Position numbers and translations under genes: made by a program
Notes under the pieces: model-generated
What the model was told of the DNA's origin: nothing
What the model saw: only the letters and a program-made list of their open reading frames with translations
Databases searched by the model: none
In this document: in pieces, positions 53,375 to 64,000 of the stretch
Layout of the letters: every line of letters begins with the position of its first letter
Numbering within the stretch: the stretch's first letter is position 1
Assembly (NCBI GenBank): GCA_030247885.1
Contig: JAPDRO010000013.1
Coordinates: 186,001 to 250,000, forward strand
Origin: Taxawa tesnikishii (nom. ined.)
Taxonomy: Eukaryota; Ascomycota; Dothideomycetes; Dothideales
DNA: 64,000 nt
Reading direction: 5' to 3'

Positions 53375-55657
53375 TTACTCCGGCACCACAATTCCCATGG
53401 CACGCCAGAAATCGCACCTCGTCCCCCGCCCGCCTTCCCACGTGTACGCGTTGACAAGTGAGATATCGTTCCGCAGGCCCGGTCCTACGATCACCAGTCC
53501 TTGAGAGGATTCCTGCGGTACCCCGCCGGTGGTGTTTAGATTCATCTGGTACGGATTTGCGTTCGAGAACATGGGCCAGTCGGAGGCGGGATTCGGTGCA
53601 GCGGCGGGGTTGTAGGCAGAGCCCTCGGCGACAGCGCTTGAGATGGACGGATCATTGTGCATGATGAAATTGCCCCAGATTTCTGATCGTGATGTCAGCA
53701 ACGCTTGTTCTTCCTTGTCCCTTTCTCGCATAATCGTCTGGCGGAGTTCGGAAGGGGTGGATTTCGACTTACTCATGAAAGCGTTCTGGAACTCAGGGAG
53801 CACGGTCGTGCTTGAGTTGACGGGCCCGAAGTACCCAACAATATCGGAAGCGTGCTGTCCTGGCGGAACAGAGAACTGGTACTTGTAGCTTGCATGATCT
53901 TCTCCGCTCAGTGCATAGGCCTCCGCGAGCCAGTAACTCGGGCACACGAAGTTCGTCTCGGCGATCACGTTGATCGCGCGCTGCTGCTGACCAGTACCGA
54001 ATGTTGATTGATTTAATGCAGTGACCGGACCCTCGCCGGTGGTAGCGAAGAGGGGTGCATTAGGATCGACAGAGGCGTTGGTAGAAGGATAGTACAGCAA
54101 CAGCTTGGCGATGTCATCTTCATTGAAGAGTGGGAAGGTAGCCTGCACAAACGCGACAAAATCATCCTCTGTTTCGACGTTTTGCGGACTGAAATAGGGA
54201 CCTTCGTTCGCGTTGTTGCCCGATAGCATCCGGAGGCCGTTCACTTGCTTCTTGAGCAATTGCTGGGATGGAAGCTCTTTAATTAGAGTGCCATCGGTAA
54301 CTGGCAAGAACGCCCAGGTTCCTGTCCTCCCTGTAGGGCTTCCGGAGATAACGGCACTAGCTTGCTGAAGAGTGATGGTATCGACACTCTGAAGGCATTC
54401 GAAGATGCTAGTGGAAGTGTTGCCGAAGGGCGTGCCGTTAAAGCATCCGGCGAACTGCGCGAACGCGAAGTAGGACTGTGTGGGCACGAAATCACCGTAT
54501 CCCCACTGCATGGGCAGGTAAGGGCTTGCCACGATAGACTATGTATCATCAGCAGACATCACATCGAACGGGCGAATCTCTCCTTTCTCTTACGTTCTGG
54601 AACAGTAAGTCACCCTGAGTTCCTCCATAGGCCATGTCTTGCAACATGACGGCGCCACCTCCGGCACTTTCTCCCGCAATAGTAACGCGACGTGGATCGC
54701 CTCCAAAGAGGCTGGTCTGGTTAGCCAGAGCAAATCGATAGTCTGTAGAATCACTGACCTGATGTAGCTGCGTACCCAGTTCAGGGCCATGTGCTGATCG
54801 TATATTCCTGCGTTGGCCGTTCCGTACCGTGCGACCTCATCTGAAGAGAGGAAGCCGAAAGCACCGAGCTACACATCTCGTCAGTGCATTCTGTGTGTAT
54901 CAACAAAATGGCCACAACTGACCCTGTACTGAATAGATACACCAATGAACCCATTGGCATTGGCATTGATGATCGCAGTGAGATCCTGCTGTCCATTACC
55001 GACGCCGTAGCCTCCGCCATGGCTGTATTGGTAAGCCGTGGAAGTTGTATTAGCGAAGAAGAAGCACTTACATCCAGACAAGCACCGGCAAGTCTGTTGC
55101 GTTGGCGGGGACTGGACATTGAGGAACAAGCAATCCTCAGTTCCCAAGACGTTGTTGGTAAACCAGGGCTCGACGATACGTCCGCTTGAGTTCGTAGTGG
55201 TGGAGTTTAGCGGCACAGAGTAAGTGTTCCCAATGAACGGTACATCACCACTTTGCGGGCACTGACTGGCATACCGACTGGCCTGAATTACATCGCTGCG
55301 ATTCATGGCCGGTGATTGTGGAGGCTGCCATCGCAGTCTGCCAGTTGGAGGGGCGGCGAAACGGATGCTATACGGATGTCAACCTCGGGTGGTTTTATGC
55401 GTGTCAAGCACAGGATATCGGGGTCGATGTGATGGACTCCACTTACCCAAGCCAGCTGTTGATACCGGTAGAAGCGTTGTTAAACCCCTCGTATACTTCA
55501 TACCCGAGATCTACTGTCAACCCATTGCGGCCTGGCAGCTCTCTTTTTGCTTAACTGCGTCGTAAGCCCTACCGTTCTTGTATGGGATTGCTGATGCTGG
55601 AGGAACTGCCAAGGCAGCAGCGGCGAGAACCGTAGCAAGGGCCTGGATGGAGTGCAT
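53375..55657 (-). CDS. Secreted type-B carboxylesterase/lipase
   Basis: Seven exons (55657-55447, 55367-55072, 55022-54923, 54868-54759, 54711-54594, 54538-53773, 53682-53375), about 636 residues. It begins with a signal peptide (MHSIQALATVLAAAALAVPP, cut near ASA), then LTVDLGYEVYEGFNNASTG and IRFAAPPTGRLRWQPPQSP. EDCLFLNVQSP, the oxyanion loop HGGGYGVG, the nucleophile in TIAGESAGGGAVML, the acid in LSGNNANEGPYFS and the His in GQHASDIVGYFG complete an alpha/beta-hydrolase of the cholinesterase family. Many N-glycosylation sites fit secretion. Two places need one extra base: five A (plus-strand T 55544-55548) before RELPGRNGLTVD, and four C (plus-strand G 55107-55110) before ANATDLPVLVW. 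One 90-base intron (53772-53683, GTAAGT, CTGAC) stays open if unspliced. It is convergent with the histidine kinase. Confidence 0.88.
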
Positions 55658-56185
55658 AACGATGAGGCTGGAAGGTCCCCTATCCATCGGTATGATGGGA
55701 GGAACAGAACCCAGTTTTATTCTGTTGTTCTTGGCAACATTGCTTCCATCTGCCGGGTACACACGATGAGGAGGCAGAAAGACATCTCGGCCAGAAACGG
55801 GGAAGTTGTCGCATGGTTAGCATGAGGCGCCCCGATGTGTCTGTAAGCGGTATAGACAGGGACATGATGGTCCTCAAACACACGAACCACAATTGGCCAG
55901 GTTGTATAAATCGAGAGCGGAGAAGGCGAAGGATCGTTCAGAAGAGGGTGCAGAGACGCTTCTGCTCCTTCGGACGAGTATGGAGCCGTCACTAAGGACG
56001 TACCTAGAGTCTTTGTCATGTGCTTATTAAGGATGAAAGTTTAGACACCACGAGGGGCAGATGGGAGGGAGGAAGGAGATTGGCACACATGGGCAGGTCC
56101 TCCTTGGTGGCTTGTTCCACACAATCTCGGTTCCCTCCATTGGCGCTGGGAGGATTGAGGGGGTGCGGGTAAAGTTGCGGGCAAA
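55658..56185. other. Carboxylesterase upstream region
   Basis: About 530 bases, presumably the promoter of the carboxylesterase. TTGTATAAATCG-like text near 55903 lies in the opposite sense. No gene seen. Confidence 0.4.
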
Positions 56186-56829
56186 ATGTGCCTCGTCTTC
56201 ACGAACGGTCGCACGTATTTCCAGTGTCGTGGGATAACCATGCGAGAAGACATGCACTCAGAATACAAGTCCGCTTGCTGGAACTTCGAGCTTACAGGGA
56301 GGCTTTTGGAAACATTGACGGAGGTTGCAGACCATCCGTTGGAGAACTCCGTTCGCAGCTTACCATTGTACACGTCACGAAGGTTAAGACATGAGAGGGA
56401 TATCCTCGCAGCATACAAGGGCGTTGACAGACTCATTCACCACAGATTGAGATACCTCCTTCTTCGGCTTACACACGTCACATCTCGATATGGGACTGTT
56501 ATGGGAGCCCATGGACGCCCCTGAACTTCAGGCCGTTGATGCTCGTGTCTTCACGGGTTGGTCCTGATGTGGATGGAAATGATCTATCATGGAACGAATT
56601 CTTTGCCATCAAGCAACTCTGCAAGGAGAAGTGGACTGGAGATCAAGGGAACAGCCACATACACATCGAAAGGAAGGGGTCTGAATGGGATTTATACTAG
56701 GTACTGCTCGTCGAAACCGATCGCACAACCGGTATATCACGCCGCGTGGGCTTCAACAAGGTGTTCAAAGAAGCTTTCGACAAGGGCGTTGGTGGTTCCA
56801 AGAAATGGAAAGAGATTATCTTGGGTTAA
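56186..56829 (+). pseudogene. Broken HET-family (heterokaryon incompatibility) gene, C-terminal part
   Basis: Pieces in the plus strand match the part that follows the HET core in fungal heterokaryon-incompatibility proteins: CLVFTNGRTYFQCRGITMRE, RSLPLYTSRRLRHERDILAA and YKGVDRLIHH, then MGLLWEPMDAPELQAVDA, and at the end SRRVGFNKVFKEAFDKGVGG followed by a WKEIILG-type terminus before TAA. The pieces lie in different frames with several breaks, and the HET core itself is absent upstream. It is therefore a fossil, moderately old because the surviving pieces are still readable. HET genes usually act in self/non-self recognition. Confidence 0.65.
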
Positions 56830-57076
56830 CGAACGGGCTGTGCATCGGGAGGTTGTCGTTTGTCGTCTTTTCTGACTACGTGGTCTTGTTGAATTTGATT
56901 CTGCTTTTGTGTAAAGGCATGTTACAATGTTTTCCGTTTGCTCATTCCTTTATCGTCGACCCAATACCCACTACCAGGTACGTTCTGTATGTGTTTAGCA
57001 GTTCATGTAAACTGTCTGTTGAGAATGTCCGCGCTCACTGTATCCTTAGAGAAGGGACTATGTCCTTCGCACACCA

Positions 57077-58618
57077 TTACTCCGTGACCCTCTCCTTCGA
57101 TCCCGGATCACTCTCGCCTTCAGCCAAAGTCTCCTTGACCCTTCTTGCCCTCCTCCTCGCATCAATGTACATCATGAATTCCGAGTAGCTCCTCGGCATG
57201 ACCTTGATGTCTTTCTCTACCAGAAACGTGTAGTTGAACTGGCCTGTCGGTTTTGTCTCCCCATGCTCCACATTCCGCACCTTCGTCTCCACACGTATCT
57301 GAATCCTAGTATGCCTTTTCCCGTCCTCCCTGTGTACATCCCTGTCCACGCCCTCCTCGCTGTCGCCAGTGATCAGTGGCGGGTCGGTATAGGCGACTGT
57401 GGCCGTCATGTACAGCACGCTGCCGACAGGGACAGGGTTTTGAAAGGTGGAAGGGTCAAGACTAATGAAGGTGGGCCTGATGTGTGCAAAACTTGACGCG
57501 CAACAAAATGCTAACTCGAAGGTTTGTTTGAGGAGGAAGCCACCGAAGATCATAAAGTTGTGCCGGTTGCGATCCTGTGGTTGCATGATGGCGGCAGTGG
57601 TGAGGCGAGTCGCATCCATGAAGTGGACGTTGTCGGGCTTGCGGAGAGGGTCATTGGGGTCGTGGTATTTGAGTTGGCGCTGCCACATGGCGTGGATTAG
57701 GTCTGACTCTTCATCATTGGGCGTCTCTTTCAACAAGGACCGCTTCTTGAGCTCCTTGCGGTGTGCACTGTTCTTCTCGCCTTGCTCGAACAAGCGTTTC
57801 TCCTCTTCGGTTTCTGGTTCGATTGGTGGGATATTGACTGGCCTTTATATGCAGTCAGTATCGTCTAACAACAGCACCTGGTATGCAGACGTACTTCTTG
57901 GTCCCCGGGTCCAGAGAGACCATGGTGAATTGACAAGTGAGGAGTACGTCCTCATTCCTAACTTTCTCACCTTCCTTTGGAGCCCTTGCTACCTGCAGTG
58001 AGATCTCCATGCTACTCCTTCCCGTTGCATATGTGACCTGCCCGCTATATTGAAGGTCGCAGATCTCCGTCAATGGGTGATTTATGGTGATTCTGTCGCA
58101 AGCGGCAGTGACTGTGGTCACTGAATCGCCTGTATGCTTGTATGCGATAATTCCTGATAATGCGTCCAGATCCATGAAGATAGTACCCAGCCTTATGTGA
58201 CCAGAGGAGTTGAGATAGGTATCCAGGAGCCACGGATCTTGGGCCAGAGGAAGTACCTAGGTCTAAATCAGTCAGTCGTACGGCCACGATGCTGCAGCAA
58301 CGCCAGGCTGCGTACCACACTGTGATAGCTATCTGACATCTTCTTCGGCTCCAGGTTGCGGTCATCAGGCGTTTCTGGCTTGCCAGAGGGTTGTGTTGGA
58401 TCGGCACCCTCTTTCTGCTTCTTCCGCAATGCCTCGATCCATGGAGTTTGTACTCGATTCTCCGTCAGAGCTCGGAATACACCATCTGTTTGCCGGCGCA
58501 TGGTCGTTGATAGATTTCTGCTCTGGACAAATCGAACATGTTGACTTCCTGGGCGATTGATAGTGGCGCGGCCGGATCGCAGACAGTGCTGCCAGTTGAC
58601 CGCTCTTTTCGAAGCCAT
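57077..58618 (-). CDS. Acyl-CoA thioesterase, ACOT9-like, mitochondrial
   Basis: Three exons (58618-58316, 58256-57895, 57842-57077), 476 residues. It should hydrolyse acyl-CoA to free acid and CoA. The N terminus MASKRAVNWQHCLRSGRATI followed by HVRFVQSRNLSTTMRRQ is a typical mitochondrial presequence. First hotdog domain: GHIRLGTIFMDLDALSGIIA, YKHTGDSVTTVTAACDRITI, EISLQVARAPKEGE. A linker rich in Glu and Lys (EEKRLFEQGEKNSAHRKELK) leads to the second hotdog: VHFMDATRLTTAAIMQPQDR, FMIFGGFLLKQTFELAFCCA, RPTFISLDPSTFQNPVPVGS, and FNYTFLVEKDIKVMPRSYSE near the end. The double-hotdog plan and HN-F-G-G text match the ACOT9/10 family. Introns are 59 and 52 bases and all phases fit. Substrate chain length cannot be read from the sequence. 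Confidence 0.88.
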
Positions 58619-61600
58619 TGTGCAGCAGTTGGTTTGCGAGAGCATCGATCGTGTCTGTATGTCCAGCACATGTATCTCTCCACTGATAGGGTACGATGAA
58701 TGTTTGGAGGAGCTCCGGCGAGCTTGGACACATAACGGAACTTTCATTCTCCGTCTCCGGTTCTGCCCGTACCACCGAGGTCATCTTCCATCTGCACTCA
58801 TCTCAGACCATCAAATACGCTGCGAGTGCTCCGTTGGCAACCGATCAGAACAGGATCGAGAAACAGCATGCAAAGCGTTGGAAATTTTTGTGGGACTATC
58901 GAGGAGAGAGCTTCAACAGCACTTCTCCGCCAGCATCTTCACCCATGACTGCCACAACCGCAAACAGCACCCGTTGGGAATTGGGACAGCTGTGCATCTC
59001 GTATGTCACTGCAGGGTTGGCGCTGAGCGTGTCAAATACCGCGAAGATTAGTTGCTTAGGAGGTCTCTCCGTTGCTACATCCGATCTCCTCACAACAGAT
59101 CGACTAACCTCCAGCTTCTGTACTACCAAAGGAGGCAATCTGCGCCTTGTCTTCGAAGTCACATGGACCAACAGTGTTCGGCCAGCTGGTGATCTTGGAG
59201 TCTTGAGCGATTACCTGGCTACAAATATACGGGAAGCAGCAGTAGGTCCCCGACGTGGAACAGTCGACGTTGTGTTGCTGATCAAGACGTCGTCAGCTTT
59301 GGGTTCAGCTGAATTTTCATGCTTCTCTAACGGTTCATCCTGCGGAACGTGTGAACGGAATCGGTACGATTGTTCTCACCCTCACGGACGCTCGTCAAAA
59401 CCCGGTCGCTCCAAGGAGGACATTCCATCGCCTCGCTTCAGGCGTACCTCATACCGACATCAGACCACCACAGGGTAGTCATACGTTCGAGCTTGAGGAG
59501 ATACGACTCGTGCTTGAGTTTTCATACGGTTCACGCTCACGAAAGCCGCGGAGGTCTCAAAGCTCCCGGCATGATTCGAGGAGTTGTTCTCGAGTATCGT
59601 CCTGCGTCTCTCAACCTTGGACCGGTGAGCGACATGAAGATGTGCTGGAACCGATCTGTGCAACGTGTGACAAAGAGACAATGCACTGGTCCTACGATGA
59701 AGACCTTCAAGGGTCGTTTTCCCTGGATTGTGTTCACGGAGACTTACTGCTTGATGATGCTCAAGAGACAGCTTTGTCGCAGGATAGGAGCGCCTTTCCC
59801 GAGTGCATGGGAGATGAAACCGCAGCTAACCCAGGTAATCCAAAAGACCTGACCATCGCCGACCGTACTGGGAAAGACTCGTTGATGAGCCATGACGATA
59901 TGATGATCTTGGTGGATGCTGCTCTCCGCCTGTCGCTGGCATATGCGCCTCGAAAGCTGTCTGCAGGCATCACAATCACACGAGTTGAAGGCTTCAAGCG
60001 ATTAGTGGATATTGCGCCTCATTTGTTCAGCCCAGGGCAACTACCGGTACTGTGCGATATTGGAATGCAAGGATGTCACGACTGACCACACTTTCACAGG
60101 CCGTGGCATCACGTGCGGTTTTCTTTCCAACGATCAGCCATGTCTTGTCGCGCTCGGTGCTCGCCAGGGCGCATTCATCATCCTTGAGGTTGAAAGTGGA
60201 GGAAATCGCGCGACAAGAAAGCAATAGTACCATTGAAGGTGCTGATCTCAGTACTTCTGCAGAATGTGACAGAACAGCGAATATAGCGCAGCAAGCACTC
60301 TCGACCCGGCTTTGGCGAACAGTGCAAAGAGGGCTACATGACCCTGCAGCTATCAGGTCCTTGAGACCTTTAACTTGCAGCGCCGCAGGAGGACACTATC
60401 GTTATTGACGATCCAATGCTGACAGAGCATGCTGCGGCCGGAGATGGAGAGCAACAGGACGAATGGTGGTTCGATGAAAATGACTATCCTGACGATGAGG
60501 GTAAGGAGTGGGGAAACCCTTTTGGTTGTTTTCCTCGTCAATGTCAACATCGACATGCTGGGAAGACATGGGCACTTGTCCTGATAATCAACTCGACGGC
60601 TTCTTTGGTCAACCGCCAGGCATTCGCACTGCTTCCGGAGCGACTGTCTGTTCCGCCGTTGACGACGTTCGTAACCACCCTCAATCCCTCCACCATATTG
60701 GGACTCTCGAAACACAGTCCCCGTATCAGCCGACCTGGTGTCAGATACTATAGACGACAGCCTCCTCGGCAACCCAGGTATTGCAGACTGTATTCAGGCC
60801 TCTGCAATCGACGCCTCGGAGTTGATTCTGTGAACATGCGTAACAGTATGGACGACGTGCCATGCATCCACGTTTCATGAGCGTCTGTGCTGCCCCCACT
60901 TCTACATTTTGTCCGGCCCTCCAACGACAGGCATATGAACATAGTTAAATTTAAAAGTGGGCCTCACCATGAACAATTGCGTGGCTACAGCCTTCCTGCG
61001 ATGCGGCTATACTGCTGTCGATACCAACTCGTTCAGCGTCGCTTCCAGAGTTTCCGGAACGAGATGCCAGGTTCTAATCCCAATCCGAATGCTCCGGGGT
61101 ATTTCCGGTGCGGGATCATGGGAGGTTGAGAGTCAGACCGCGGAAAGAACGAGTGCTGTGATGATCCATCCGTGTGCGGGAGATAATAGACCTCTAGTAC
61201 TGTCAACAGTAACGGCTGCAACGTGCTGCTCGGGAGAAGCGTAACGCCAAGATGGAAAAGCGTTCAATGTTTCTGTTTGGTGCGGTATAGTTTGACGGAT
61301 GTACTATGCCGATCCGACATCTACTTGTGGTAATCTGCCTAAAGAATGTGTTTATCATGTTCTTGTATGGCTGTAGATCGTTTCTATTCTGGCCGAGCGG
61401 TGCCCCTTGTCGCCAAAGCCATAGGTGCACCACTCTCTCTGATATACACGAGGATGCAAGTCCTTCCCGTGCAGCAGAACCAAACTTTTCCCTGTGTCGG
61501 TTACGGTATCGGCCAATGATTTCCACCTCTGGGTCAGACAGAGGTAAAGATGATTGTGGAAATGGAATCTGAAATACTACTATCGCTTGCAAAGAAGCAG

Positions 61601-62626
61601 CACGGGCCTATGGCACAACAGAAGGTCTAGACACAGTCAACGTATTTAGTAGTTCTTTGATTCCCGACAATGAGGTGATGGATGGTTTCCCGGCGTCCCG
61701 TGTCTCCCCTACTGCAATGGCAGGGCCCCTGCGACACCCGTCCGTATGGGGAGTGTATGGTGGCTCGTGCCTTGCTCTACATTCTACTGCCGGTGATTTG
61801 AGCCTGCGACTGCCCATATGCACGGGATATTTCATGTGCAATAGAAACGGTCCCGCCGCTCGGTCAGCAATCTTGGCCCGTCCAGTCCCAAGCGTATCTC
61901 CTTTGAATCAAAGCAGATACGTACCCGCAATGACCACAAAGGCTATCGTTCAGTTGGACTGGGAACGTACCGGAACAGCAAGCGAGGCGCAGACGGCGTC
62001 CACTGGCGCATGCCGGTAAATGAGTCCCGCAGACGAGATTCCCGGAAACTGGAACGCGCGGATCAGAAACCGCAAACGAGTTGCGCAAAGAAAAAGCGGC
62101 CGACGGCCGCCCCGCGACGACTATGATTGCGAATTTTGCCGAGCGTGGACCAGCTGAGGCGTCTTTCCGCGTGGTCGAGTTGCGTGTATGGTCGTGTTTA
62201 GACTCTGCACAAACGAGATGGGGAAAGTTAGATTGCCGTTTGGACTCGATGTACAGAGCACGCGCAATTTGACCAGAGCAATCAGGCCTGCCGGAGCCAT
62301 TGCAACGGCCGCGCAGGCTGAATATGCAGGCACACGAGCTGAGACCTCTATGTCCGCGGGGCACACGTGATGAGTTGCGGTAGCGATGTCAGATCACGCC
62401 GAGCACAGACTGTAGAACCCGTTTGTTGGGGCTGGAGATGTCACCGCAACACACTCCAACAGCAGCGCTTTTGCCCGCAAGGGACGAGCGTGCGAGAGAG
62501 ACGACAGCGACGCACCAGTTTCAGCAGAACGTCGACGGTCGCACGAGTGCTCTCGGTTACATGAGCGTGAACAAGACCTGCTGTGCTTCCGATGCGATGC
62601 AGGGTGTGAAGTAGGCTGAGGGCGGC

Positions 62627-62660
62627 GCCATTACCATTGCCACTACCATTGCCATTGCCT
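62627..62660. repeat. Imperfect CCATTG/CCACTA hexamer repeat
   Basis: Five or so tandem hexamers, CCATTA CCATTG CCACTA CCATTG CCATTG, occur in 34 bases. Simple-sequence repeat; no function can be assigned. Confidence 0.85.
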
Positions 62661-63169
62661 GCATGCAGCCACTGAGCCCCGTCCCTTGTCTCGCCTTTCC
62701 CAACTTGCTGCACGCTTGCGCTTGCTTGGGTGGTGATGCGCGCTTGCCCCATGTAGCGCATCGTTCACCCCGTTAGGAGCTGCCCCGGAGCAAAAATGGC
62801 GGAAAGTTTGAGACGGGGCTGTAGGCCCGTGCTTCAGCCGATGGCTGCCTGTCTTGGTGGCTTAGGTCAGGGACTCTGGTGGTTGGTCGATTGTTTCGTT
62901 TTCCGACCCGCCGTGCCTTCCTGCATGCATGCAGCACACGCCCCCACCCACTCGGCCTTGACAAGACGCTCCACTGCGTCGAGACTCTTGTCAAGTCTGC
63001 GCTGCTGGGTTAGCCTAATGATGATGATTCTGTCCCTGCGCTATCGATCACCTAGCTTGTACACGCCTCGCAGATCATTAGGTAGCTAGCTTCCTTTCTT
63101 CTCCATGACCGCATGTTCCTGGCGTCGCATCACATATACAACTGTACTGCTATCCTGACCGTGCTTCAC

Positions 63170-63234
63170 GCGACGACGGCGACGACGACGGCGACGACAA
63201 CTGTCTGGTTCTGGTTCTGGTTCTGGTTCTGGTC
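63170..63234. repeat. GAC/CGG triplets followed by (GGTTCT)n
   Basis: A run of mixed GACGACGGC triplets (63172-63199) is followed by about four copies of GGTTCT (near 63207-63231). Both are simple repeats in what looks like noncoding DNA. Confidence 0.9.
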
Positions 63235-64000
63235 GCGGAGGATTCGCGACAGCAGACAATCACTGCTCCATCGAGCAGCTGCAGTGACCCGGAGCAGACG
63301 CTGTGCAAGGGACGATTGAGGGATATCCTAATCCTCACATCCGCCTGAATCCTTGGTCTTAGGTTCTCCAGTTTGTGCAACTGGCAACCCCTTGCGGCAC
63401 TCGAGACACCCGCGACAACACTCACTTTCTGCTCTCTTTTTCTTCCGTGACATATAATCGCGACTCGACAGTCGATAGATTTCTCTCAACAACGACTTTT
63501 GGTGCGGTTGCCGGGCTGCAGTAACGGACCGTTTGCCTACAAACACTTGCTCCGTGCTCTTTGGATATACAGCCATTCCACGCCCGCCACAAGCGACTGC
63601 ATCTATTCGACTTTCTCTCCGGCCTTCTCTTTGCACGTTTGCGAGTCTTGGAACGGTCTTGGATTCAAGCAGAGCAAAGAGCTGAAAAGAGAGCGAGGAT
63701 TGTATTGTGCTAGCCTTTGGTTGTTCGAGTCACAGAGTTGTTGCGTTGGCACAGTCGCCGGCTTACAGACACCGGATTCGGGACCAGCGATTTCACTGTA
63801 CACCTCACCTCACCTGTCCATCTAGTCTGGATTACGAAGCTCTCGATCACAAGGTTTGTCAGTCTTCCATCTACCCCCTCGAGCACGCCATCTTCCCACC
63901 TACCACCAACCATTTAACCACACATTGACCATCACCTCACCCTCGACACAAAGACTGCCATTGCTAGCCACTGCTGTGCCAAAGAAGGAGCGATCTCTTC

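Larger units (their letters stand above)
58619..63999. other. 5.4-kb stretch without a recognised gene
   Basis: Plus-strand frames of 260 codons (58696-59478), 244 codons (59351-60085) and 154 codons (60416-60880) overlap in different phases; none resembles a family I know, though composition is gene-like and pieces such as DEWWFDENDYPDDEGKEW look protein-like. A decayed or heavily interrupted gene at 58.7-61.2 kb is possible. From about 62.6 kb simple repeats appear, and 63.45-64.0 kb is pyrimidine-rich in the manner of a long leader, so the right end may be the upstream region of a gene beyond the window. Confidence 0.4.

Noticed and set aside
61306-62019. Plus-strand frames of 88-120 codons near 61.3-62.0 kb
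   Set aside because: Short, overlapped by equally long frames on the other strand, and without splice or family support.
1-64000. CRISPR arrays, integrons, insertion sequences, prophage or LTR elements
   Set aside because: Eukaryotic gene structure throughout; no spaced repeats, long terminal repeats, reverse transcriptase, integrase or transposase text was found.

Overview
The window is nuclear DNA of a filamentous ascomycete (Pezizomycotina; Dothideomycetes is my best guess, from the look of the proteins only). The evidence is short introns of about 45-190 bases with GTRNGT donors and CTRAC branch sites, translation elongation factor 3, a Zn2Cys6 regulator, a hybrid histidine kinase, HET-type sequence and fungus-only families (DUF3431, DUF7918, DUF4385). 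Exon joins were read by eye from splice signals, reading phase and family conservation.

Layout. 0-7.6 kb: nitrilase (+), lactate 2-monooxygenase-like FMN enzyme (-), a damaged cupin gene (-) and a Zn2Cys6 factor (-), possibly a small nitrile/hydroxyacid catabolic group. 8.5-10.3 kb: a DUF7918 gene, an 8-bp minisatellite upstream of it and a relic of a second DUF7918 start. 10.7-24.9 kb: mostly housekeeping on the minus strand (eEF3, DUF3431 protein, Pmp3-like proteolipid, 3-hydroxyisobutyrate dehydrogenase, Pol III subunit RPC5, CHMP7/Chm7), plus a doubtful lysine-rich gene (+). 26.7-30.8 kb: an MFS transporter and an O-methyltransferase, divergent, with a 75-bp foldback repeat between them. 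31-36 kb: relics (sugar transporter tail, possible BTB-like piece, truncated SRPK-like kinase) around a tRNA-Gln gene and an intact DUF4385 gene. 36-47 kb: a Gea/GBF1-type Arf-GEF, TFIIA gamma and V-ATPase c'' sharing a 202-bp divergent promoter, and a gephyrin-like MogA-MoeA fusion. 48-58.6 kb: tRNA-Ile beside an AT-rich patch, a GAF hybrid histidine kinase, a secreted type-B carboxylesterase, a HET-family relic and an ACOT9-like thioesterase. 58.6-64 kb: no gene I can recognise, only unassigned overlapping open frames and simple repeats, possibly the long leader of a gene beyond the window.

Main cross-cutting observation: at least eight places in otherwise well conserved genes (cupin, Zn2Cys6 factor, eEF3, Pmp3, gephyrin, histidine kinase, carboxylesterase twice) need one extra base (two in eEF3) to keep frame. 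Most lie in a short homopolymer or dinucleotide run and all are apparent losses. Because eEF3 should be essential, unpolished assembly deletions are the simplest explanation; gene models built on this sequence will be wrong in these genes. I see no CRISPR array, no intact transposon, no viral element and no polyketide or peptide synthetase.
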